DNA from: Rhodococcus sp. Leaf278
GTDB lineage: Bacteria > Actinomycetota > Actinomycetes > Mycobacteriales > Mycobacteriaceae
Length of the DNA stretch: 64,000 nt
Reading direction: 5' to 3'
Assembly (NCBI RefSeq): GCF_001426085.1
Contig: NZ_LMRR01000004.1
Coordinates: 221,982 to 285,981 of the forward strand
The notes under the pieces were generated by a model that did not search any database, had not been told where the DNA came from, and saw only the letters and a list, made by a program, of their open reading frames with translations. Numbering within the stretch: position 1 is the stretch's first letter; every line of letters starts with the position of its first letter. The position numbers and the translations under genes are program-made. Of the stretch, positions 24,167 to 33,782 are shown piece after piece.

Positions 24167-24376
24167 CTACGCGGCGGTGGCTGGACTCCACTGACCGACG
24201 CTCTCCGTGCGCTTGCGCATGCTGGCGAAGCTGTGGCGGGCGGGGGTGAGGAGATTGGTGAACCAGTTACGCCGGTGGTCGGCCAACGCCGAGGCAACTT
24301 CCGGAATGAGAACGCAATGTACGCCTGCATCCATGCCAAGGCGGTGCCGACCCGGTTGGATCTGATTGCTTCGCAT
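24167..24376 (-). CDS. Small hypothetical protein (69 aa)
   Basis: A basic, soluble 69-residue protein starting MRSNQIQPGRHRLGMDAG and ending SVGQWSPATAA, with a central LADHRRNWFTNLLTPARHSF. AAAAGGA precedes the ATG with good spacing, and a terminator hairpin follows the stop, so it has the parts of a complete single-gene unit. No known domain. An upstream in-frame ATG at 24391 is less well placed relative to the ribosome binding site. Function unknown. Confidence 0.65.
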   Translation of the reverse strand: MRSNQIQPGRHRLGMDAGVHCVLIPEVASALADHRRNWFTNLLTPARHSFASMRKRTESVGQWSPATAA

Positions 24377-24506
24377 GGGTGTCCTTTTCAATAGCAGTGG
24401 GTCGGCACATAGAGGTCGCGCTTGGTCGAAGATAACCGACAGACCTCCGAAACCGGTGCATTTGGGGCTGGTGTGCTTCGGCGTGTTCGAGTGTCAGACT
24501 GGGTGC

Positions 24507-25724
24507 ATGCTGAGACTGGGACTGACCGGCGGAATAGGTGCCGGAAAATCGACCGTGGCCAAGGTGCTGACCGAGCTGGGTGGAGTTCTCGTCGACTCCG
24601 ATGTGCTCGCCCGCGAAGTCGTGGAACCGGGAACGCCAGGGCTGCAACAACTGACGGATACCTTCGGAGCAGACATTCTCGCCCCCGACGGTTCGTTGGA
24701 CCGTCCGGCGTTGGCGGCCGTGGCGTTCGGGAACGAGGAATCCCGGAAGAAGCTCAACGGCATCGTCCACCCGCTGGTCGGTAAGCGTACTGCCGAGATC
24801 ATCGACGGTGCGGCCTCGGATGCCATTGTGGTGCAGGATATTCCGCTGCTCGTCGAAGGCTCGATGGGTCCGTTCTTCCACCTTGTCGTGGTCGTCTGGG
24901 TCGACGCCGAAGAACGAGTACGCCGGCTCACCGGGCAACGGAACATGCCCGAGGCCGACGCCCGTGCGCGAATCGCCGCGCAAGCAAGCGATGACGCACG
25001 CCGAGCCGCAGCAGACGTATGGATCGACAACACCGGTGCGCCGGGCAGCGTCGACGAGCAGGTTCGGCTCCTGTGGAACGAGCGCCTGATTCCCTTCGAG
25101 CGCAACATAAGAGAGGGCATCGTCGCCCGCACGCATCCGGAACAGGTAACGGCAGACCCGGCATGGGAGTTGCAGGCTCGCCGAATCATCGGTCGCTTGG
25201 CTCTGGCCTGTGCGGACGAAGCCGTCCGAATCGACCATGTGGGATCCACCGCCGTGCCCGGTCTCGACGCCAAGGACGTCATCGACATTCAAATCACGGT
25301 GCATTCTCTAGACGATGCGGACGCGGTCGGCGATCGGTTGCGTCTTGCCGGGTTCCCCGGAGTCGAGACCAGTAACTTCGACGATCCGAAGCCTGCATAC
25401 GGAATGGGTGGCGAGGCCGACCCGGCGGTGTGGGGCAAGCGTTTTCACGGCAACGCCGATCCGGGTCGACCGGCCAATGTTCATGTTCGAGTCGACGGTT
25501 GGCCGAACCAGAAGTTCGCTCTGTTGTTCCGTGACTGGCTACGAGTGGACTCAGCGGTCGCGACGGAATACGCGGGAATCAAGCGGCGCGCCTCGGAGGC
25601 GGCTGCAGGGATTACGGACTATCGATCTGCGATCGAAGCGTACGAGAACGCCAAGGCACCGTGGTTCGACGTTGCCTACCGTCGGGCGTGGCAGTGGGCG
25701 GAGCAGACGAACTGGACGGCATGA
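24507..25724 (+). CDS. coaE: Dephospho-CoA kinase fused to a GrpB-like domain
   Basis: A 405-residue two-domain protein. Residues 1 to about 195 are CoaE, the last enzyme of coenzyme A synthesis, with P-loop GLTGGIGAGKST, DSDVLAREVVEPG and VHPLVGKRTAEII. Residues from about 205 form a GrpB/UPF0157 domain (nucleotidyltransferase-like) with RIDHVGSTAVPGLDAKDVID. The same fusion is known from mycobacterial CoaE, where the C-terminal domain assists the kinase. The ATG at 24507 directly precedes the P-loop strand, so the longer frame from 24366 is rejected. Confidence 0.95.
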   Translation: MLRLGLTGGIGAGKSTVAKVLTELGGVLVDSDVLAREVVEPGTPGLQQLTDTFGADILAPDGSLDRPALAAVAFGNEESRKKLNGIVHPLVGKRTAEIIDGAASDAIVVQDIPLLVEGSMGPFFHLVVVVWVDAEERVRRLTGQRNMPEADARARIAAQASDDARRAAADVWIDNTGAPGSVDEQVRLLWNERLIPFERNIREGIVARTHPEQVTADPAWELQARRIIGRLALACADEAVRIDHVGSTAVPGLDAKDVIDIQITVHSLDDADAVGDRLRLAGFPGVETSNFDDPKPAYGMGGEADPAVWGKRFHGNADPGRPANVHVRVDGWPNQKFALLFRDWLRVDSAVATEYAGIKRRASEAAAGITDYRSAIEAYENAKAPWFDVAYRRAWQWAEQTNWTA

Positions 25725-25739
25725 ACCGGACGGTATCCA

Positions 25740-26285
25740 TCAGGATGGTTTGCCGTTCCACTCCGTCGGCATACCGACGGACGCGAGCCAGGCGTTCAGG
25801 TCGTAATCGTGCCGCGTCAGCCCTTCGATGGCCGTGATCGATCTGGACAGAGCGAGCTCGGCGGTCGGGGTGTCCAGGTGCTGCGCCACCCTTGCGTCGA
25901 ACAACTCGTCGACGTCGAGCAGGTCGTAATCGCGGCCGGTGCGGACACTGAGGTCCAGATAATGGTCGACGGAGGTCCACTCGGTAGTGCCGGCCGTGTA
26001 CTCGCCGATGTCGACGTAGTAGTCCTGGTCGCGTGCGTGCGCGGGTAGGTAGTGGAACACCGAGGCGCGGAGCCCGAGAGCAGGCAGGAGCCAGGACTCC
26101 AGGTAGTCGAAGTGGGCATGGTCCGAGGGTCTGGCCATGTACAGCCCCCACGGCTCGACGCGATATTCGTCCACGACGCGCACGAATCCTTTGGGGTCCA
26201 CGTTGGTTTTGGCAACGAGGTCGAACGTCTCGTGCTTGGGGGCATGGACGACGGTGTGCGCACCGGCTGACGTGTGAGCGACCAT
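25740..26285 (-). CDS. DUF402 domain protein
   Basis: A 181-residue protein with the DUF402 core: [38 protein letters not shown] and [14 protein letters not shown]. Conserved Asp and Asn/His residues of this fold suggest a metal-dependent phosphatase or nuclease, as shown for some relatives that hydrolyse nucleoside di/triphosphates. It matches the position of Rv1632c between coaE and uvrB in M. tuberculosis. It converges on coaE with a 15-bp gap and diverges from uvrB. Confidence 0.85.
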   Translation of the reverse strand: MVAHTSAGAHTVVHAPKHETFDLVAKTNVDPKGFVRVVDEYRVEPWGLYMARPSDHAHFDYLESWLLPALGLRASVFHYLPAHARDQDYYVDIGEYTAGTTEWTSVDHYLDLSVRTGRDYDLLDVDELFDARVAQHLDTPTAELALSRSITAIEGLTRHDYDLNAWLASVGMPTEWNGKPS

Positions 26286-26334
26286 GCCTGTAGAAGCTAC
26301 CGGGAACCGACCTCAGGAGTCTGTCCTACGGAAC

Positions 26335-26357
26335 TTGTCGGTGGTCGCGTCTACGCT
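26335..26357 (+). promoter_or_regulatory. PafBC/RecA-NDp-type damage-inducible promoter of uvrB
   Basis: TTGTCGGTG (26335-26343), exactly 8 nt, then TACGCT (26352-26357). This is a full match to the mycobacterial pattern TTGTCRGTG-N8-TAnnnT used for LexA-independent DNA-damage induction. The -10 ends 6 nt before the uvrB ATG, so the mRNA is probably leaderless. Confidence 0.8.
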
Positions 26358-26363
26358 TGTGTA

Positions 26364-28526
26364 ATGGCGTTTGCATCCGAACATCCCGTCGTCGCGCACT
26401 CCGAACATCGTCCGGTGGGCGCGATCGAACGCACCGGACCGGCGTTCGAGGTCGTCAGCGAACACGTACCGGCCGGCGATCAGCCGACCGCTATCGCCGA
26501 GCTCGAACGGCGGATCAAGGCGGACGAGAAGGACGTCGTGCTTCTCGGTGCCACGGGTACCGGCAAATCGGCCACCACGGCCTGGCTGATCGAGAAGCTG
26601 CAGCGTCCCACCCTGGTGATGGCGCCGAACAAGACCCTGGCTGCGCAGTTGGCGAACGAGTTGCGAGACATGCTGCCCAACAATGCAGTCGAGTACTTCG
26701 TCTCGTACTACGACTACTACCAGCCCGAGGCGTACATCGCTCAGACCGATACCTACATCGAGAAGGACTCGTCGATCAACGACGATGTCGAGCGGCTGCG
26801 GCACTCGGCCACTGCATCTCTGCTCTCACGACGCGACGTGGTGGTGGTGGCCTCGGTGTCCTGCATCTACGGCCTCGGAACTCCGCAGTCGTACGTCGAC
26901 CGGTCGATCGAGCTCGAAGTCAATGTCGAAGTCCAGCGTGATGCACTGCTGCGGCTGCTGGTGGACGTGCAGTACACCCGCAACGACATGGCGTTCACCC
27001 GCGGATCGTTCCGGGTTCGCGGCGACACCGTCGAGATCATTCCGTCGTACGAGGAACTGGCAATTCGTATCGAGTTCTTCGGCGACGAGATCGAGGCGCT
27101 CTATTATTTGCACCCGCTGACCGGGGACATCGTCCGGCAGGTCGATTCCGTACGCATCTTCCCGGCCACTCACTATGTTGCCGGGCCGGAGCGGATGGAA
27201 CGAGCCGTCAAGGACATCGAAGCCGAACTCGAAGCGCGTCTGGCCGAGTTGGAGGGCAAGGGGAAGCTGCTGGAGGCACAACGGTTGCGGATGCGGACGC
27301 AATACGACCTGGAGATGATCAAGCAGGTGGGGTTCTGCTCGGGAATCGAGAACTACTCGCGCCACATCGACGGCCGCGGGGCCGGCACAGCACCGGCGAC
27401 GTTGATCGACTACTTTCCCGAGGATTTCCTGCTCGTCATCGACGAGTCGCACGTCACCGTGCCCCAGATCGGAGCGATGTACGAGGGCGACATGTCGCGC
27501 AAGCGAAACCTGGTCGATTTCGGGTTCCGTCTCCCGTCGGCGACCGACAACCGTCCGCTGACGTGGGAAGAGTTCACCAAGCGGATCGGTCAGACGGTCT
27601 ATCTCTCCGCCACCCCAGGAAAGTACGAGTTGGGTCAGACCGGCGGGGAATTCGTCGAGCAGGTCATCAGGCCGACCGGACTTGTCGATCCCCAGGTGGT
27701 CATCAAGCCGACCAAGGGACAGATCGACGATCTGGTGCATCAGATTCGGGAGCGCGCGGAGAAGGACGAGCGCGTGTTGGTGACCACCCTGACCAAGAAG
27801 ATGTCGGAAGATCTCACCGACTACCTTCTCGAACTGGGCATTCGCGTGCGTTACCTGCATTCCGACATCGACACGCTTCGCCGAGTGGAGCTGCTCCGGC
27901 AACTTCGACTCGGCGAGTACGACGTACTGGTGGGCATCAACCTGCTGCGTGAGGGCCTCGACCTTCCGGAAGTGTCGCTCGTCGCGATTCTCGACGCCGA
28001 CAAGGAAGGCTTCCTCCGCAGCGGTACGAGCCTCATCCAGACAATCGGCCGTGCCGCCCGAAATGTGTCCGGCGAAGTGCACATGTACGCCGACAAGATG
28101 ACGGACTCGATGACGTACGCAATCGAGGAAACCGAACGTCGGCGCGAGAAGCAGATCGCGTACAACAAGGAGCGGGGAGTAGATCCACAGCCGTTGCGCA
28201 AGAAGATCGCCGACATCCTCGATCAGGTGTATCAGGAAGCCGAGGACACCGACAACGTCGTCGAAATCGGTGGTTCCGGCCGCAACGCCAGCCGGGGGCG
28301 ACGCGCGCAGGGCGAAGCAGGGCGGTCCGTCAGCTCCGGGGTCTACGAGGGTCAAGACGTGTCGTCGATGCCGCGCGCGGAGCTGGCCGATCTGATCAAG
28401 AACATGACCGACCAGATGATGAACGCTGCCCGCGAACTGAAATTCGAGCTCGCAGGGCGGTTACGAGACGAGATTCAAGATCTGAAGAAGGAACTGCGCG
28501 GAATGGACGCGGCAGGGCTCAAATAG
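26364..28526 (+). CDS. uvrB: Excinuclease ABC subunit B
   Basis: A 720-residue DNA helicase-like subunit of nucleotide excision repair that verifies lesions delivered by UvrA and recruits UvrC. Walker A is GATGTGKS (62-69), the lesion-probing beta-hairpin has [13 protein letters not shown], the DEAD-like motif is [11 protein letters not shown], and helicase motif VI is [10 protein letters not shown]-terminal UVR motif ([20 protein letters not shown]) binds UvrC. The ATG at 26364 is chosen because it follows the damage promoter at leaderless distance and gives the normal N-terminus; no ribosome binding site precedes it. Confidence 0.97.
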   Translation: MAFASEHPVVAHSEHRPVGAIERTGPAFEVVSEHVPAGDQPTAIAELERRIKADEKDVVLLGATGTGKSATTAWLIEKLQRPTLVMAPNKTLAAQLANELRDMLPNNAVEYFVSYYDYYQPEAYIAQTDTYIEKDSSINDDVERLRHSATASLLSRRDVVVVASVSCIYGLGTPQSYVDRSIELEVNVEVQRDALLRLLVDVQYTRNDMAFTRGSFRVRGDTVEIIPSYEELAIRIEFFGDEIEALYYLHPLTGDIVRQVDSVRIFPATHYVAGPERMERAVKDIEAELEARLAELEGKGKLLEAQRLRMRTQYDLEMIKQVGFCSGIENYSRHIDGRGAGTAPATLIDYFPEDFLLVIDESHVTVPQIGAMYEGDMSRKRNLVDFGFRLPSATDNRPLTWEEFTKRIGQTVYLSATPGKYELGQTGGEFVEQVIRPTGLVDPQVVIKPTKGQIDDLVHQIRERAEKDERVLVTTLTKKMSEDLTDYLLELGIRVRYLHSDIDTLRRVELLRQLRLGEYDVLVGINLLREGLDLPEVSLVAILDADKEGFLRSGTSLIQTIGRAARNVSGEVHMYADKMTDSMTYAIEETERRREKQIAYNKERGVDPQPLRKKIADILDQVYQEAEDTDNVVEIGGSGRNASRGRRAQGEAGRSVSSGVYEGQDVSSMPRAELADLIKNMTDQMMNAARELKFELAGRLRDEIQDLKKELRGMDAAGLK

Positions 28527-28556
28527 GGCAGGTGGGAGACGCGATACGGTTCAGCA

Positions 28557-29423
28557 ATGGACGCAACCACCGCCGGCCGCACCTCTCGCGCGCTCGAACT
28601 GATTCACTCGATGACCTACTTCCTTCCGGAGACGCAGGACGCCTTGGTGGCGGCGGGGTTGCCGCCGCGGGCCTGTTATTTCGCGGGGCGTGCAGCGCCT
28701 CTGGGACGGGTCGGCGCAGGTGTCGTCACCGCCACGTTCTACAACTTCAACCGTGAACAGGTGGCACCGCTCATCCCGGCCGCCTGGGACATCGCATCAC
28801 CCGACGAGATCATGGCGATCCGGTACGAGACTCTCGACGCTGCCTTCGGTCGACTGCTCGGCCCCGAGGTTCTGACGTCCGCGGACATGTCCGAGGCTGC
28901 CGATCTGGCATCGATCGCTGCCCGTGGGATCCCCGGTGACGACGGTCGACCCCTGTTCGCCGCATACGCCGAGCTCGACTGGCCCACAGCGCCGCACCTG
29001 GTGTTGTGGCATGCCCTGACCCTGATCCGCGAATACCGCGGCGACGGCCACATTGCGGCGCTGCAGACGGCGGGCCTGAGCGGTCTCGAAGCGCTGATCA
29101 CCCACACCGCCACCGGCTACGGCTTCGAGAAGGAGTTCGCGCGCAAGCGTCGCGGATGGTCGACCGAGCAGTGGGACGGCGCGGTCGCGTCTCTGGCCGA
29201 CCGAGAGCTGCTCTCGTCCGACGGTGCCCTGACTCAGGACGGGAAAGATCTCCGCACGTTGGTCGAGGACATCACCAACGACCTCGCGGTTGCGCCGTGG
29301 GCCGCCCTCGGCGAGGACGGGGCCGCTCGGCTGGTCTCGCTGGCGACGCCGTGGCGTGAGTCGATCGTCGGCCTGGGCGTCATTCCCGAGGGCGTCTTCG
29401 GACCCGCGATCAAGAAGAAGTAG
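28557..29423 (+). CDS. SCO6745-family protein
   Basis: A 288-residue soluble protein of the actinobacterial SCO6745 group. It starts with a helical ELIHSMTYFLPETQDALVAAG segment, has RAAPLGRVGAGVVTATFYNF and LVLWHALTLIREYRGDGHIA, and ends with a winged-helix-like segment (WDGAVASLADRELLSSDGAL). The family is conserved but of unsettled function; similar folds occur in MarR-like proteins. It follows uvrB by 30 bp and could be read through from it. No DNA-binding target is evident. Confidence 0.8.
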   Translation: MDATTAGRTSRALELIHSMTYFLPETQDALVAAGLPPRACYFAGRAAPLGRVGAGVVTATFYNFNREQVAPLIPAAWDIASPDEIMAIRYETLDAAFGRLLGPEVLTSADMSEAADLASIAARGIPGDDGRPLFAAYAELDWPTAPHLVLWHALTLIREYRGDGHIAALQTAGLSGLEALITHTATGYGFEKEFARKRRGWSTEQWDGAVASLADRELLSSDGALTQDGKDLRTLVEDITNDLAVAPWAALGEDGAARLVSLATPWRESIVGLGVIPEGVFGPAIKKK

Positions 29424-29429
29424 GCCGCC

Positions 29430-30287
29430 TCAGCTGGTGATGTCCTTGGTGGCGAAACGTCGCCATGCGATCAACCCGAACACTGCCGCGTACGTGATGG
29501 CCGAGTACGATCCCACCACCATGTCGTTCCAGTCGATACTCGTTCCGAAGGCGTCGATCCACGAGTTCGCGTAGTGCCCGGGCAGATAGTTGCGAAGCGA
29601 TCCCAGTGCCGTGATCTGATCGAGAATCTGCATGAGGATCGACGTCATCACCGCGCCGCCGACGGCCCCGAGCGGGGCGTCGGTCAGCACCGACAACAGC
29701 ATCGCCAGGCCGGCTACCCACAGCAGGTTGATGCCGATGTAGGCAACTGCGATAAGCAACCGCACCAGTGAGGTTCCGTACGACAGTCCCTCACCGAGCG
29801 GCGTGATGAGCGACTCTGCGCCGTAGAGCACGGTGCCGATCAGCAGCGACACCCCGACGAGCACGACGATCGCCACGCTGGACAGCGTGGCGGATACCAG
29901 TGCTTTCTGCGTGAGCAGTCGGCTACGGGGCACGGGAATGGCCAGCAGGTATCTCAGACTGGACCACGAGGCCTCGCTGGCCACCGAGTCGCCGAAGAAC
30001 AGCGCCACCACGACGATCAGCAGGAACCCCACCGACATGAACAGTGCGAAGACCGTGAAGTTCATGCCTCCGCGGGTACCGAGTTCGATCAGTCCACCGG
30101 CGTCCGCGTCGTCACTCGAGCTGCCGACGGTGAAGGCGATCGCGAGGATCACCGGGAGCAGGGCAAGAAAACCGATGGCCAACTGAGTTCGACGGCGACC
30201 CAGCTGCCTGCGCAACTCGGTACGGAAGGGCAAGGTGCTGCCGCCGGTGTAACCGGCAGCGCGCCCGTCTGCGTGTGCGGTGCTCAT
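29430..30287 (-). CDS. ABC-2-type membrane permease
   Basis: A 285-residue integral membrane protein with about six hydrophobic helices and a large extracytoplasmic stretch after the first one. The short N-terminus reaching FRTELRRQLGRRRTQLAIGF and the SEASWSSLRYLLAIPVPRSRLLTQK loop are typical of ABC-2 exporter permeases. Its start overlaps the stop of the hydrolase-ABC fusion gene by 4 bp, so the two form one transporter. It would supply the channel for the fused ATPase. The substrate is unknown. Confidence 0.88.
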   Translation of the reverse strand: MSTAHADGRAAGYTGGSTLPFRTELRRQLGRRRTQLAIGFLALLPVILAIAFTVGSSSDDADAGGLIELGTRGGMNFTVFALFMSVGFLLIVVVALFFGDSVASEASWSSLRYLLAIPVPRSRLLTQKALVSATLSSVAIVVLVGVSLLIGTVLYGAESLITPLGEGLSYGTSLVRLLIAVAYIGINLLWVAGLAMLLSVLTDAPLGAVGGAVMTSILMQILDQITALGSLRNYLPGHYANSWIDAFGTSIDWNDMVVGSYSAITYAAVFGLIAWRRFATKDITS

Positions 30288-33145
30288 GAGCGATCCTTGC
30301 TGGCGTCGAACCCTGGGGTGTCTCGGTGGACGAGGTCGAGGAACACGTCTTCGAGGCGAGTCGATTGCGAGAATCCGCGCACCGAGACCCCTCCGGTGAC
30401 GAGTTCCCTGATCACGACGGCGGAGTCGGCGTCGGTCAGGTCGACGGTCACCGTTCCGTCGTCGACGATCACCGCGCCGTCGTGGCCGGAGGCGTCGAGC
30501 ACCGACCGCGCGCGGGTGGCGTCGTCGACCCTGATCTCCGTTTGCCCGCCCGCTGCGGTCAGTTCGCGGACGGTGCCGGAACTGATCACCGATCCGCGAT
30601 TCATGACGACCACGTGGGTACAGGTCTGTTCGACCTCGGCGAGTAGGTGGCTCGACACCAGCACCGTTCGGCCGGTCTTCGCGTAGTTGATCAGCACGTC
30701 GCGCATCGTCCTGATCTGCGGTGGATCGAGTCCGTTGGTCGGTTCGTCGAGGACCATCAGATCCGGCAGCCCTAGCATGGCCTGGGCGATCGCGAGCCGC
30801 TGCCGCATGCCTTGGCTGTACGACTTGACCTTGCGTTCGATCGCGGTGCCGAGGTCTGCGATCTCGAGGGCTTCCTCGAGATGAGCGTCCTCGATCGGGC
30901 GGCCGGTCGCTTCCCAGTACAGCCGCAGATTCTGCGTTCCGGTCAGGTGGGGAAGGAATCCTGATCCCTCGACGAACGAGCCGAGTCTGGACAGCACCGG
31001 CGCGCCTGGAGTCACCTTGTGCCCGAAGACACGGATGTCACCGCCGGTGGGAGTGATCAGGCCCATCAGCATCCGTAGCGTGGTGGTCTTTCCGGCACCA
31101 TTGGGCCCGAGGAGGCCCAGAACCTGGCCCTGCTTCACCTCGAAGCTGACACCGTCGACCGCGCGGAAGCCGTTGGAGTACGTCTTGGCCAGGTCGGTGA
31201 TCACCAGGGGAGTGTCGATCAGACTCTCGTCCACTTCGGCGACCGCGCGGCGTCTGGTCCGTACGACTCCGGCCACGATTGCGCCGGCGACCGCGAACAG
31301 AACGACCCCGATGCCGACCAGCGGTGCCACCGGAACGGTGCTGTTGGCGCTCTCCTCGGCGGGGACGGTGGGCAGCGCAATGGTGTTGTCGGTCATGGCC
31401 ACGCTGAACTGGGCCGGTTCGAGCGGAACGGCGTACGCCTGATCGGTGGTGGAGATGCTCAGTTCGAGGCGGTGACCCTGCTGCACGATGTAGCTGATGC
31501 CAGGCAACGCAACTGTGACGTCGACGGGATCGATGCCCTGGGTGTCGGGTAGGCGGATGGCCGAGACCGCGCCCCCGGGAAGCGTTCTCGTGCCGTTCGG
31601 TGCCACGTCGTAGAGCTTCGCGAACAGCACGGCTTGATTCGGTGAGGCCAATGACGCCACTCGTAGGTTCACTCGAGGTGCACCGGTGATCGTCTCGGAG
31701 GATTCGACGGGATCGCTGGTGAATGTGGCCGACTGGCCCGGCAGATCCGCGGTCAGCGCTGCTCCGGCCCCGGTCGATCCGAGAGTCGAGAGCACCGAGC
31801 CCAATCCGGGAACCGACGAGATCGCCGACGGCGACGCGCCGGGTGGACGAATGATCGACTGGTTCTCGGCCCGGGGAGTGAACGTGACGGATTCGGTCCG
31901 GGTGGCGTCGGAGTCGGCCGTCAGTCCTGGGTAGTCGGGAGCCGTCATCCGGCGGTTGCGGTCGCCACCGCGTTCGTCGGCGGCCCGCTGAGTCGAGTAG
32001 ACGAACGGGTTCGTACCGGTGGCAGAGTCGCTGTCGCGCAACGTCGTGTCGAAGAAGTCGGCGATGGCTCGATCGCTCGTGGCGTCCGTTCCGCCGGCAT
32101 CGTGGCCGCCGTCGAACCAACGCACGGTCACGTTTCCACCGGCCGCCGCGATCTGACGCGCCGTCGCATCGGCCTGATCCAGTCCGAACAGTGTGTCCTG
32201 GGTGCCCTGCACCAGCAGAGTCGGTGCCGTGATGTTCGACGCCACCGCGACGGGTGAGTGTGCGGTCAGCAGATCGAGGAGCTGTTGGCTTGGGATCCCT
32301 GTCACCGCGGATTGCGTGTAGGCGTCGCAGAACTCGGGTGCGAACCTGCCGCATGCGGACGCGCCGTCACCGGCTCCCGATGTTTCGGTGCCGGCACCTT
32401 CACCGTCGCCGGGCGGCGTGCTCGCTGCGCCCGCTCCGAAGAACACACCGGCCCAGCCACGCTTGAGCACGCCGGGTCCGCCGTACTCCGCCGCGGCAGG
32501 AGTGACCGTGTCGCGGAGGGCTTCTCGGCCCTGGGTGGAGGTGACGCCGTAGTTGGGGAACAGGGCCTGACCCAAGTCGTTCCAGGTGATCGCGGCGGCG
32601 ATGGAATCGATGCGGGGGTCGGTGCCGCCTGCACTCAGTGCCAGCGCGCCGCCGTACGAACCGCCGGCGACTCCTATGTGCGGGTCGCCGGGAGCGTCGA
32701 GTTCCACTTCCGGTTGTTCGGCGAGCCAGTCGATGAGTCCGCGAGCGTCCGCGACCTCGCGATCGGGGTCGTTGATCGAGATCGAACCTGTGCTGTCGCC
32801 GAACCCGCGTGCGCTGTAGGCGAGGACGGTGTACCCGCGGGCCGCGAGGTCGCGTGCCTCACCGTCGACCGAGTCCTTGCTGCCGCCGAACCCGTGGGCG
32901 AGAAGCACCGTCGGCGCTGGTGTGAGCGCCGGGGCGTAGAGCCGTGCGTCGATGTCGACGGTGCCCGTCGACTCGGGGCTGTCCGGTAGCGTGATGCGCG
33001 CATCACGAGTGGATGTGTCGGCGCTCGAATCCTGGGGGAGGAGTACGAATGCGAGAGCGGCTACCGCCAGAACTGCAATCACAGCGGCACCGACAGTCAT
33101 GGCCCGTCTCGACAGTGGCGGGCGGGGAATCGGCATGCAAACCAA
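30284..33145 (-). CDS. Extracytoplasmic alpha/beta hydrolase fused to a cytoplasmic ABC ATPase
   Basis: A 953-residue fusion. TM1 is about 14-36. An exported CocE/X-Pro peptidase-like alpha/beta hydrolase follows: oxyanion region LLAHGFGGSKDS, nucleophile GGSYGG (Ser163), acid in VQGTQDTLFG (Asp317) and His348 in DGGHDAGG. A jelly-roll-like domain spans about 415-585 (LRVASLASPNQAVLFAKLYD). TM2 is about 605-628. Residues 645-953 are an ABC ATPase with Walker A GPNGAGKTT (680-688), signature SYSQGMRQRLAIAQAM and Walker B LMVLDEPTNGLD. The permease gene overlaps by 4 bp. This ties an outer-face hydrolase to an exporter motor; the product may be cut or trimmed on export. An ATG at 33136 is an alternative start. 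Confidence 0.92.
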   Translation of the reverse strand: MVCMPIPRPPLSRRAMTVGAAVIAVLAVAALAFVLLPQDSSADTSTRDARITLPDSPESTGTVDIDARLYAPALTPAPTVLLAHGFGGSKDSVDGEARDLAARGYTVLAYSARGFGDSTGSISINDPDREVADARGLIDWLAEQPEVELDAPGDPHIGVAGGSYGGALALSAGGTDPRIDSIAAAITWNDLGQALFPNYGVTSTQGREALRDTVTPAAAEYGGPGVLKRGWAGVFFGAGAASTPPGDGEGAGTETSGAGDGASACGRFAPEFCDAYTQSAVTGIPSQQLLDLLTAHSPVAVASNITAPTLLVQGTQDTLFGLDQADATARQIAAAGGNVTVRWFDGGHDAGGTDATSDRAIADFFDTTLRDSDSATGTNPFVYSTQRAADERGGDRNRRMTAPDYPGLTADSDATRTESVTFTPRAENQSIIRPPGASPSAISSVPGLGSVLSTLGSTGAGAALTADLPGQSATFTSDPVESSETITGAPRVNLRVASLASPNQAVLFAKLYDVAPNGTRTLPGGAVSAIRLPDTQGIDPVDVTVALPGISYIVQQGHRLELSISTTDQAYAVPLEPAQFSVAMTDNTIALPTVPAEESANSTVPVAPLVGIGVVLFAVAGAIVAGVVRTRRRAVAEVDESLIDTPLVITDLAKTYSNGFRAVDGVSFEVKQGQVLGLLGPNGAGKTTTLRMLMGLITPTGGDIRVFGHKVTPGAPVLSRLGSFVEGSGFLPHLTGTQNLRLYWEATGRPIEDAHLEEALEIADLGTAIERKVKSYSQGMRQRLAIAQAMLGLPDLMVLDEPTNGLDPPQIRTMRDVLINYAKTGRTVLVSSHLLAEVEQTCTHVVVMNRGSVISSGTVRELTAAGGQTEIRVDDATRARSVLDASGHDGAVIVDDGTVTVDLTDADSAVVIRELVTGGVSVRGFSQSTRLEDVFLDLVHRDTPGFDASKDRS

Positions 33146-33282
33146 TGTATGTGAGTGGCGCGGATCGTGTTGTTCCCCAACTTCACGTGCCGATCGGCCG
33201 GTTCCGGCTAATGTCAGCGAATCAGTCCCCGGACCACGTCTTTCGGTTCTGTGACTTGCCCCAATCGAGTTCGACCAGAAGT

Positions 33283-33300
33283 GTCACATCTGTGTGTGAC
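33283..33300. promoter_or_regulatory. Inverted repeat ahead of the universal stress gene
   Basis: GTCACA, 6 nt, TGTGAC. The half-sites face outward compared with a CRP site, so it is not a standard CRP box. It lies 18 bp upstream of the ATG and could be an operator. Confidence 0.3.
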
Positions 33301-33318
33301 CGACAAATGGAGGAATGA

Positions 33319-33771
33319 ATGAGCGCCTACCGCACCGTCGTCGTCGGGACCGATGGCTCCGAATCGTCACTGCGGGCAGTGGAGAAGGCCGCGGCTCTGG
33401 CGGGAGACGCCGATGCCACCCTGGTTATCGCTTGCGCGTACTACCCGGCCGATCCGAAGGACACGTCCGCTGCCGCCGATGCACTGCGCGAGGACGCCTA
33501 CCAGATCACCGGATCGGCACCGACGCGGGAGATTCTGCGCACTGCGCGTGAGCACGCCACCAAGGCCGGTGCGAAGAACATCGAGGAGAAGGCGATCGTC
33601 GGTTCTCCCGTCGAGTCGCTGCTGGCGCTCGTGGACGAGGTGAAGGGCGATCTGCTCGTCGTCGGCAACCGCGGACTGAACTCGTTGACCGGGCGCCTGT
33701 TGGGTTCGGTTCCGTCGGACGCCGCTCGCAAGTCCACCTGCGATGTCCTGATCGTGCACACCGTCCGCTGA
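33319..33771 (+). CDS. Universal stress protein, ATP-binding type
   Basis: A 150-residue UspA-fold protein. The C-terminal nucleotide motif G-2x-G-9x-GS is complete: GNRG (116-119), nine residues, GS (129-130). The N-terminal VVVGTDGSESSLRAVEKAA completes the phosphate/adenine site. It is close in position and type to Rv1636 of M. tuberculosis, a cAMP-binding USP. GGAGGA precedes the ATG. It stands alone between a divergent transporter operon and a terminator. Confidence 0.92.
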   Translation: MSAYRTVVVGTDGSESSLRAVEKAAALAGDADATLVIACAYYPADPKDTSAAADALREDAYQITGSAPTREILRTAREHATKAGAKNIEEKAIVGSPVESLLALVDEVKGDLLVVGNRGLNSLTGRLLGSVPSDAARKSTCDVLIVHTVR

Positions 33772-33782
33772 TTTCGGCCTGA

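Noticed and set aside
33283..33300. CRP binding site
   Set aside because: The halves GTCACA/TGTGAC are in the reverse order from the TGTGA-N6-TCACA consensus.
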